NCBI RefSeq assembly: GCF_025567385.1
Contig: NZ_JAOQJU010000001.1
Location: 62,001-126,000 of the forward strand
Direction of reading: 5' to 3'
Source of the DNA: Claveliimonas acetigenes
GTDB taxonomy: Bacteria > Bacillota > Clostridia > Lachnospirales > Lachnospiraceae
Length of the DNA stretch: 64,000 nt
Shown: positions 18,157 to 25,300 of the stretch, one piece after another
How the letters are laid out: each line of letters opens with the position of its first letter
Position numbering within the stretch: the first letter of the stretch is position 1
Notes under the pieces: model-generated
The model's input: the letters and a program-made list of their open reading frames with translations, nothing else
What the model was told of the DNA's origin: nothing
Database searches by the model: none
Program-made: the position numbers and the translations under genes

Positions 18157-18279
18157 ATGGGAAAACTAAGTATTAAAAATCTGAATTTATATTATGATGA
18201 TTTTAAAGCCTTGAAAGATGTGAATCTGGAGATTGAGGCAAATAAAATCACAGCATTTATCGGACCCTCCGGCTGTGGT
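18157..18279 (+). pseudogene. pstB: pstB 5' fragment, disrupted by ICE insertion
   Basis: ATG 18157 starts a normal PstB N-terminus (MGKLSIKNLNLYYDDFKALK ...). Homology ends at GPSGCG, that is, inside the Walker A motif GPSGCGKST. The next codons (DYVKIRLS, stop at 18304-18306) are foreign. The reading frame is therefore broken after about 41 codons. The missing remainder should lie beyond the right end of the element, outside this window. Without the rest, Pst transport has no ATPase. Confidence 0.9.
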
Positions 18280-18293
18280 GATTATGTTAAAAT

Positions 18294-18351
18294 AAGACTA
18301 AGTTAGCAGATTCCTTATAAAATAAGGGCTCACGCCAATTTAGTCTTTTTT
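18294..18351 (+). terminator. Terminator just inside the ICE left end
   Basis: AAGACTAA (18294-18301) pairs with TTAGTCTT (18340-18347), followed by TTTT. It would stop read-through from the pst promoter into the element. Confidence 0.6.
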
Positions 18352-18538
18352 CTATTATACCATAAAAGGTAGAAAATTCATAGACCGGGAATGAATTTTT
18401 CATAGTAAAAATCAAATGGCAGGGGCTCTTAAAGATAGAAACCTATTGCTACTGGTCCTGTCAAAATTATATCCATTCTCACAGGCGGTCAAGTTTGTGA
18501 AAAACCATTCGGTTACAATATATTGAAAAAAATATGTT
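18352..18538. other. Non-coding part of ICE left end
   Basis: A+T-rich, with no reading frame worth calling. It probably holds recombinase binding sites at the element end, but I can see no repeat that proves it. Confidence 0.4.
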
Positions 18539-18589
18539 AAGGACTAGGTTAGTTAAAAGATTCTGTTAGCTGGCTTAGTCCTTTTTTTC
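18539..18589 (+). terminator. Second left-end terminator, related in sequence to the first
   Basis: AAGGACTAGG (18539-18548) pairs with GCTTAGTCCTT ahead of TTTTTTT. The core GACTAAGTTAG of the first hairpin is echoed as GGACTAGGTTAG, so the two terminators look like diverged copies. Confidence 0.75.
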
Positions 18590-18605
18590 TTGGGAGGACA
18601 GAGCA

Positions 18606-18743
18606 ATGATAAAGGTGATTATGATTGTTGGAATAATTTTTTTCCTCGTTTCGTTGTATGCGTGTCTGGTGGCAGGCAAAAGAGCAGATGAAGAAATAAG
18701 TGCTTTATTTGAAAAAGAAAAGAAGCAGGGGAGTGAGGAATAA
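18606..18743 (+). CDS. Small single-span membrane protein
   Basis: 45 residues; GGGAGGACAGAGCA precedes ATG 18606. One membrane helix (VIMIVGIIFFLVSLYACLVAG) followed by a charged tail KRADEEISALFEKEKKQGSEE. It stops just before the DUF6017-type gene, whose ribosome site overlaps its end, so both are probably co-transcribed. No function known. Confidence 0.6.
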   Translation: MIKVIMIVGIIFFLVSLYACLVAGKRADEEISALFEKEKKQGSEE

Positions 18744-18747
18744 ACGT

Positions 18748-19863
18748 ATGAATGGAGGTATTTATAGCACTGGAAATGAAATTGTAGATGAAAATGCAAA
18801 ACTGAATATATCTGGAAATATCATTCCGCAGGTGTGGTATCGGACAATCATCAGAGAAAGTGGAAAGCCAAATCTAACAGCTATTATTATACTGGCAGAT
18901 ATTGTGTACTGGTATAAGCCTACAGAAATCAGAGATGAAGGAACCGGACAGGTCATTGGGGTAAGAAAGAAATTTAAGTCAGACCTTCTTCAGAGAAGTT
19001 ACCAGCAGATCAGCGAACAGTTTGGGATTTCCAAAAAAGAAGCGACAAATGCAGTGGTATTTTTAGAGAAGCTGGGTGTGGTAAAACGGGTATTTAGAAC
19101 CATTTCCATGAATGGGATTGTTGTAAATAATGTTCTGTATCTGGAATTGATCGTAGACCGGTTAAAAGAATTGACTTATCCAGAAGAAACAGGAGCAGAT
19201 CCGGTTTCCTTTGAAAAAAGAAGAGAGAAATCCAAAGCAGAGAAAATCAGTTCCCATACAGCCATAGAGGAAGAGATACATTTTGTAGAAGAGAGGGCTG
19301 TCCCTTTCCAAAGGAAGAGGGTGTCACCATTCAAAGAGGGAGCATACCCCGACAGGGAAACAGAGCCCTGGATACCCAAAGAGGTACCTCAGACTGATAG
19401 CGGGCAGACAAATACAGAGATTACTACAAAGACTACAGCAGAAAGTACCCAAAAGAATACAACAGAAATAGGGAATGGGTATAGAGATAATCCTATCTTA
19501 TCCTATCAGGCAGCAGAAGAACAGTTCAAAGATCAGATTGATTATGATGCGATATGGATAGACAGACCTTTTGACAGAAAACTGCTCAATGAGATTGTAG
19601 GGCTTGCAGTAGATGTTTTGACGTCCAATGCAAAGACCATAAGGGTAAATCAGGAAGAACGACCTCTTGGCATTGTACAGGGAATGTATAAAAAGCTGGA
19701 TAAGTTTACCGTAGAGTATGTGATAGACTCAATTAAGCAGTGTACAAGGAAAGCCAATAATATCCGGGCAGTGCTGCTTACCGCTTTATACAATGCCACA
19801 TTGACAGCAAACAGCTATATATCCAATCTGTTTGCTTATCAGGAAGCTATCCCTCAGACGTAA
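18748..19863 (+). CDS. Putative replication/regulatory protein with winged HTH and DUF6017-like C-terminus
   Basis: The start is ATG 18748 (MNGGIYSTGNEI), with GGGGAGTGAGGA upstream; 371 residues. Residues ~20-150 look like a replication-initiator-type winged helix (YQQISEQFGISKKEATNAVVFLEKLGVVKRVFR). A poorly conserved, charged linker follows. The last ~120 residues (AIWIDRPFDRKLLNEIVGLA ... KKLDKFTVEYVIDSIKQC) match the DUF6017 type found in ICE and plasmid proteins. First sizeable gene of the element, next to a ParM-like system, so it may support autonomous replication of the excised circle (inference). Confidence 0.7.
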   Translation: MNGGIYSTGNEIVDENAKLNISGNIIPQVWYRTIIRESGKPNLTAIIILADIVYWYKPTEIRDEGTGQVIGVRKKFKSDLLQRSYQQISEQFGISKKEATNAVVFLEKLGVVKRVFRTISMNGIVVNNVLYLELIVDRLKELTYPEETGADPVSFEKRREKSKAEKISSHTAIEEEIHFVEERAVPFQRKRVSPFKEGAYPDRETEPWIPKEVPQTDSGQTNTEITTKTTAESTQKNTTEIGNGYRDNPILSYQAAEEQFKDQIDYDAIWIDRPFDRKLLNEIVGLAVDVLTSNAKTIRVNQEERPLGIVQGMYKKLDKFTVEYVIDSIKQCTRKANNIRAVLLTALYNATLTANSYISNLFAYQEAIPQT

Positions 19864-19878
19864 GGAGCGTGATAGAAA

Positions 19879-20073
19879 GTAACAAAATTAAGAAAATTCA
19901 GGACAGCTCATGGATATACACAGAGAGAACTTGCGGCTGTCTTGGGTATCAGTCTTCGGACGTATCAGAGGATTGAATACGGACAGCAAAAGCCAAATGT
20001 CTATGTAGTTGTCCTGCTTCAGCGGCTATTTCAAAAAGATATTAGTGAGATTATGGAGGAATATACAGAATGA
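19879..20073 (+). pseudogene. Small HTH (XRE-like) regulator lacking a recognisable start codon
   Basis: The frame reads KLRKFRTAHGYTQRELAAVL then GISLRTYQRIEYGQQKPNVY, a classic Cro/C1 HTH with YTQRELAAVLGIS as helix 2-3. An in-frame TAG at 19873 blocks any extension. No ATG, GTG or TTG precedes the HTH; the expected start position reads GTA (19879). A GTG in another frame at 19869 would join the HTH frame if one A of GAAAG were removed. So it is either a recently broken gene or starts at a non-standard codon. Its stop overlaps the next ATG. Confidence 0.6.
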
Positions 20074-20612
20074 GGGAAGAAAGGTTTCGTATTCAGTGCC
20101 CCAAACATTTTCTGGTTGGAGATTCAGAGCATTTTGAAAAATCTTCACAGGAAAAGGATTCGGATTTTGTAGTAGATTATGCTCCACCGGAAATATTTGA
20201 AGCCGGGATTGTTTTACAGGAGATGGGGACGGAAGGAGAGACCTATTGCACAATGTATGTCTATTTTGCCCCAGAGGAACACATGCCGGTTTATATGGAC
20301 AGCATGAAATACGACTTACAAAAAGTATCCATTCGGAAAATCTTTGTTGATACCGAAGAATATCTCATAAAAGTAAATGAGAAGACAAAAAAGTTTTGTG
20401 CAGGTGAGGACGGTTGTTGGGGTTCCTATACAGAACTTTACCGGAGAGAGAACGGGGAACGTCAGACGGATGCAGTGATTGTTTTTCTGTGTATGCCAGA
20501 TGAAATGAAGTTTCAGGAAATGGAAGCGGTGATGGGGGAACTGTTTGACAAACTTCCTGTGATAAACAAAGAAAAGAAAGAAGCAGGTCAAGAACCAAAG
20601 AGAACAAGATAA
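20070..20612 (+). CDS. ICE hypothetical protein
   Basis: 180 residues; ATG 20070 overlaps the HTH stop as ATGA. Cytosolic, acidic N-terminal half, with an alpha/beta pattern (EAGIVLQEMGTEGETYCTMY, TDAVIVFLCMPDEMKFQEME) and a highly charged tail. I do not recognise the family. It lies between the HTH remnant and the parM-like gene, in the segregation module of the element. Confidence 0.6.
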   Translation: MREERFRIQCPKHFLVGDSEHFEKSSQEKDSDFVVDYAPPEIFEAGIVLQEMGTEGETYCTMYVYFAPEEHMPVYMDSMKYDLQKVSIRKIFVDTEEYLIKVNEKTKKFCAGEDGCWGSYTELYRRENGERQTDAVIVFLCMPDEMKFQEMEAVMGELFDKLPVINKEKKEAGQEPKRTR

Positions 20613-20645
20613 AATACAAACTATAACTTTCAGGAGGATAAGAAC

Positions 20646-21572
20646 GTGGAAACTAAAATGATTATTGGAATTGATCATGGAAACCGTAACATGAAAACTG
20701 CAAATACTGTATTTTCAGCAGCAATCCAGCCTTTGCAGGCAAGGCCGGACAGCCTGGAACACATTCTGGAATACCAGAACCAGTTTTATTATGTGGGTGG
20801 GAAAGTACCGGAAAAGGAATGCGTAGATAAGACAGAGAATGAAAACTATTATCTTCTTACCCTTGCAGCACTGGCGCAGGAAATGCGCTGCCGGGGACTG
20901 ACAGACGCTTCCGTAAAAATGGGAGCTGCCCTGCCACCCAGAAGATTTCAGCAGCAGAAAGAAAATTTTAAGAAATATCTGTTAAAGACAAAGGAACTGC
21001 ATTTCCGCTATGAAGGAGTACATTATCATGTGTCTTTGGAAAATGTGTTTGTTTTTATGCAGGGGCATGTGGTGATCCATACGCTTTTAGAAGCGGTTCC
21101 CGGTTATTGCCTTTTAGTAGATATTGGTGGAGGGACTACCGACCTGGTAGAGTTTGTTGACGGAATGCCGGACGGGAAGTATTCGATTTCGGATAAGGCA
21201 GCTTTGTATTGTATCGGAAAAGTCAATGAGGAAGCCATTGCAAAAACAGGGGCAGGGGTACCGGCATACATTACAGAAGCATTTATGAGGACAGGAAGCT
21301 ATGACTGCCCGAAGCAGTATCAGGAAGTGATTATAAACTGTTTGAAATCCTATGCAGAGGAAATTTATGGTATCATACAGGCAAATCATTATAATCTGGA
21401 CCTGACCAAAATGGTATTCATGGGAGGTGGTTCTTCCATTGTGGAGCATTTTGGAGCTAATGAGGGAAAAGATGTACAGTTTGTGACGGATATACATGCC
21501 AATGCAAGGGGCTGTGAAGAAGCAGTGAAAAGTATTATCCGGGCAAAACAGAGGAAAATGCGGACGGCATGA
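20646..21572 (+). CDS. parM: ParM/StbA-like actin-fold segregation ATPase
   Basis: GTG start at 20646 after AGGAGGATAAGAAC; 308 residues. Actin-superfamily phosphate 1 motif IGIDHGNRNMKT at the N-terminus, phosphate 2 LLVDIGGGTTDLVEF (about 156-170) and the adenosine loop MVFMGGGSSIVEHFG (about 258-272). ParM filaments push plasmid copies apart. Presence in an ICE suggests that the excised circle replicates and must be kept through cell division. The small gene next door is a candidate ParR adaptor. Confidence 0.82.
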   Translation: METKMIIGIDHGNRNMKTANTVFSAAIQPLQARPDSLEHILEYQNQFYYVGGKVPEKECVDKTENENYYLLTLAALAQEMRCRGLTDASVKMGAALPPRRFQQQKENFKKYLLKTKELHFRYEGVHYHVSLENVFVFMQGHVVIHTLLEAVPGYCLLVDIGGGTTDLVEFVDGMPDGKYSISDKAALYCIGKVNEEAIAKTGAGVPAYITEAFMRTGSYDCPKQYQEVIINCLKSYAEEIYGIIQANHYNLDLTKMVFMGGGSSIVEHFGANEGKDVQFVTDIHANARGCEEAVKSIIRAKQRKMRTA

Positions 21573-21588
21573 TAGGAAGTGAATGCTT

Positions 21589-22005
21589 ATGGATACGGAA
21601 AAAGTATATACTACTTCACTGCGGCTGTATAAAAACAGGCCGGTACATCATCAGGCATACCGATATCTGAAGGAGTATAACAAAGATATTTTCAAGACGA
21701 AAGACGATTTCATAGCAGAAGCAATCGTTTATTTTGCAAAATACCTGCAGCAGGAAGAAGATGTACAGCAGATGAAACTATTAAATACCCTTCTGGAGAA
21801 CCAGAAAGAACAATTTTGTAAAATCGTAAAAGAAGCGGTTTCAAAGGCACAGGAAGAAGCCTTTGAGAAGCGGGGTGTGCTGGAAAAGACCGTTCAGGGA
21901 GAACTTTCTGACGGTGGAACGATAGCAGAGAACAGGGAAAAGGAAGAAGCCTGTATGGAAAAAGATTTACGGTTTGCGGAATTTTATGGGGCATTTGAAG
22001 AATAA
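21589..22005 (+). CDS. Probable ParR-like adaptor of the ParM system
   Basis: The start is set at ATG 21589 (MDTEKVYTTSLRLYKNRPVH), seven bases after AGGAAGTG; ATG 21583 is too close to it. 138 residues. The N-terminal 50 residues resemble ribbon-helix-helix-type adaptors (HHQAYRYLKEYNKDIFKTKD), followed by a long helical, glutamine- and glutamate-rich tail. Position right after the ParM-like gene is the main argument for the role; no centromere repeats were recognised. Confidence 0.55.
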   Translation: MDTEKVYTTSLRLYKNRPVHHQAYRYLKEYNKDIFKTKDDFIAEAIVYFAKYLQQEEDVQQMKLLNTLLENQKEQFCKIVKEAVSKAQEEAFEKRGVLEKTVQGELSDGGTIAENREKEEACMEKDLRFAEFYGAFEE

Positions 22006-22018
22006 GGAGGAAAAAGAT

Positions 22019-22171
22019 ATGGCAGTAGGAAGAAGTGTATGGGAAGTTGTAAAAGGGATTTTCATTGCAGTGGGGAAACTGCTGTATCTGACAGGGAAAC
22101 TGGTGATATGTTTGTTTCTGCTGGTTCTGCAGCTTGTTTTGGCAGTGTTCCATGCAGGAAGCAGGGAATAG
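22019..22171 (+). CDS. Small hydrophobic protein
   Basis: 50 residues; AAGGAGGAAAAAGAT directly precedes ATG 22019. The sequence is mostly one or two membrane spans (GIFIAVGKLLYLTGKLVICL, FLLVLQLVLAVFHAG). It lies in the ParM operon, ahead of the terminator at 22246. Function unknown. Confidence 0.55.
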   Translation: MAVGRSVWEVVKGIFIAVGKLLYLTGKLVICLFLLVLQLVLAVFHAGSRE

Positions 22172-22245
22172 AAAGGGGATTGACGGGTGCATTGGATACG
22201 GGACAGACCGTATACAAAAGATAGAAAAAAGAAGATAGAAAATGG

Positions 22246-22274
22246 AAAGCAGGCTTGTGTGGCCTGCTTTTTTT
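22246..22274 (+). terminator. Terminator of the segregation operon
   Basis: GCAGGC (22249-22254), loop TTGTGTG, GCCTGC (22262-22267), then TTTTTTT. It lies just upstream of the adhesin gene and shows that the adhesin does not start at ATG 22242. Confidence 0.85.
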
Positions 22275-22301
22275 GACGAAAAAATGAAAAGGAGCAAAGC
22301 T

Positions 22302-25300
22302 ATGATGAAAGGAAAAAAGAAAAGGCTGCTGGCTGGGACGCTGGCACTTCTTCTTAGTTGTTCTACGTTACTCAATACAGGGATCACCGCACTGGCTTCT
22401 GAACAGTCTGAGGAACATGCACAGATACAGGAAGTAAAACAGGAGGAGGCTGCTTCAGAAACATTACCGGAGTTGGAAGAGGTAAAGGAGCAACTAACAG
22501 AAGAAGAACTGGTGTATGCAGAGGATCTTACCATAAAAGCAGGAGAGTCCTTTGACCTGGAAACAGATTACAGGGGTTTTCAGAAAAATGATGAAAAAGT
22601 AAAGGTAACGTTTCTGAAAGCAGAAGGGGACTCCGGCAATTCTTTTGATTTCAATACCCCAGGTTCTTACCAGGCATTTTATCGTGTTGATCCGTTAAGC
22701 GGAAACCCTTCCTATCAGATTATGAGAAGAATTGTGGTAGAAGCAAGGGAAAACAGTACACAGGAACCCCAGGGAGAAGTAAGCCAGCATACCGAAGATG
22801 GCTCCGGTGAGGACGGTGAGGCGGACCCTGACCCGGAGATACCGGAGGTACTGACGGAAGAACCGGAAATGCCAGATGCAGGGGCAGAGTTGATTGATCT
22901 GACACCAAAAGAGGATAAGGGAATGTTCTTATCGGTTGTTCCGGCAGCAATGGAGCAGCAAAAAGGAAGCAATGTACATCTGGTACAGGGAGAGAAAATC
23001 CCATACCCTTCTAACGTGGGGAACTATTCTACTTCCTATTTCACCGTAAATGGCCATGTGGCATATTGTCTGGAGTCTATGAAGGCTTCCCCGCCGACCT
23101 CGGATTATGTAGCCAATGAATTTGAAAGCAACCCGGAATTACAGAAAGTCCTTTATTATGGATATGGCGGTCCCGGGGACATTACTGGGGAGTATATGCC
23201 CTCTTTTGACTGGAAGACAAAGTATATTTTTACGCATTTAGCTGCCGCTTATTCTTATTGTGGCATGGACGGTTTTTATGGCTGTACCTTTGAAGATATT
23301 AAGGCAAGCGGTGTGTGGGGATATATCCAGCATATTTACAGCCTGGAAGCACCTCCGACAGCAGCAATCACGTTGTCCCCAAAGGAAGCAAAGGGTTATG
23401 AAAGTGGAAAGGAACAGCGTACCGGAGAATTTACTTTAAAAGGTGACCATAGAAACTATATTACTTTAAAAATGCCAGAGAATGTGACTTATCACAGTGG
23501 AAGTACAAAACAGACAGGAACCGTAAAGATCAATGGAAATACCACATTCTATTTCAGTGCTCCCAAAACTGTAACTGGTACATGGAACAGTGGTAAGCTG
23601 AAAGGACAAATGGGAACTCAGTGGAAGACCTTAGTATTGTCTACGGGTTCTGGTTCTCAGGATATTGGGTATGGGGCATTTTTTGAAGAAGAAAGTGCTT
23701 CTGTGGAATTTACGGTGAAGTGGCTAGACCTGGCAAGGGTAAAGGTAACAAAAAAAGATAAGAACAGTAAAGTAAATCTGTCCGGCGCTGTTTTTGGTAT
23801 TTATTCAGACAGTGCATGTAAAAACCTTCTTGTACAGATGCCGGCCACAGACAGCAATGGTACTTCTGAGGTGGAACTTCCGAAAACCCAGGATACGGTA
23901 TATTTAAAAGAAATTTCTGTTCCAGAAGGATATAAGCTGAATACAGAGTCTTTTAACGTGAAGCTGGAAACAGGAAAAACAACTTCTGTTGCAGTGACGA
24001 ATGAGGAACAGAAAGGAAAAATCACAATCCGTAAAAAAGGTGAGGTTCTGACCGGAGTAACCGGAGAAGAGGGAAACCTGACTTTTGTATATGGAAATGC
24101 GGACTTTGCAGGGGCAGAATATAACATTTATGCGGCAGAGGATATTTACAGCCAGGATAAAGTGACGAAGGTGCATAAAGCAGGGGATTTGGTAGAAAGT
24201 CTGACAACAGGGGAAGATGGAAGCGCTGTTTCCAAAGAATTGTATCTTGGAAAATATAAGGTTGTAGAACAGAAAGCACCGGAAAATCTGGTGATTGGGA
24301 AAACAGAACAGGAACGTACCCAGTTTGTAACCTTGTCCTATGCAGGACAGAATGTAGAGCTATCCCAGGGGGAAACCGTTTTTACCAATGCAAGACCGGA
24401 GATTTCCGTAAATGTAGTGAAAAAATCGAAACATGATGATGTTACCCTGGAAGGTGCGACGTTTGGCTTGTATGTAGAAGAAGACCTGACAGCAGCAGAC
24501 GGAAAGGTCCTTGTAGAAAAAGGAAGCCTGGTGGAACGTGCTGTTTCCGACAGGGAAGGAATGGCTGTGTTCCATGCAGATATTCCTTTGAATTTCCATT
24601 ACAGTGTAAAGGAAATCCAGGCACCGGATAAGTACTATATGACAGATGAGGTGTATCGTTTCTTCTATGAATATAAAGACGACAGCACCTACACATATAC
24701 TTTTTCCCATGATTTTAAAAATGAGGAAGTACGGGGAGAAGTTCATGTAAGTAAGATTGACCAGGATTCCCAGGGATTTATTTCCCAGGGTGACGCAACC
24801 TTAGTAGGGGCAAAATACGGATTATATGCTGCACAAGATATTGAACACCCAAATAAGAAAGATGGGATTGTCCATAAAAAAGGGGAACTTGTAGCGCAGG
24901 GTACGATTTCCAGTGAAGGAACCGTAGATTTCAAAAACCTGTATCTTGGAAATTATTTCGTAAAAGAAATAGAGCCGGCAGAAGGGTATCTGTTAGATGA
25001 AACAGAGTATCCCGTAGAGGTTTCGTATGAGGGACAGGAAGTACAGATTGTACACCGGGAGGTGACTGTAAAGGAAACTGTAAAGAAACAGGCCTTTCAG
25101 CTTATCAAGATCTCAGAAGACGGGGAGCAGACAGAAACAGAACTGGTAGAAGGAGCTGGATTTAAGGTATTCCTCATCAGTGAGCTGTCTGGTGTAAAAG
25201 ACGGAAGTTTGAAGCCGGGAAATGGTTCTTATTATACCCCGGAAGATTTTATCACCTATGATTACAGCAAAGACGAAACAGCTTCTTATTGGGAGAATGG

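Noticed and set aside
18157..18306. Short 49-codon gene
   Set aside because: It is the 5' part of pstB joined to eight codons of element DNA, not a gene of its own.
22242..22301. Longer start of the adhesin gene at ATG 22242
   Set aside because: This extension translates through a perfect terminator hairpin (22246-22274). ATG 22302 has the proper ribosome site and begins a clean signal peptide.
21710..22534. 274-codon minus-strand frame across the ParM operon
   Set aside because: It runs antisense over two real genes and the terminator at 22246, with a serine/leucine-rich nonsense composition.
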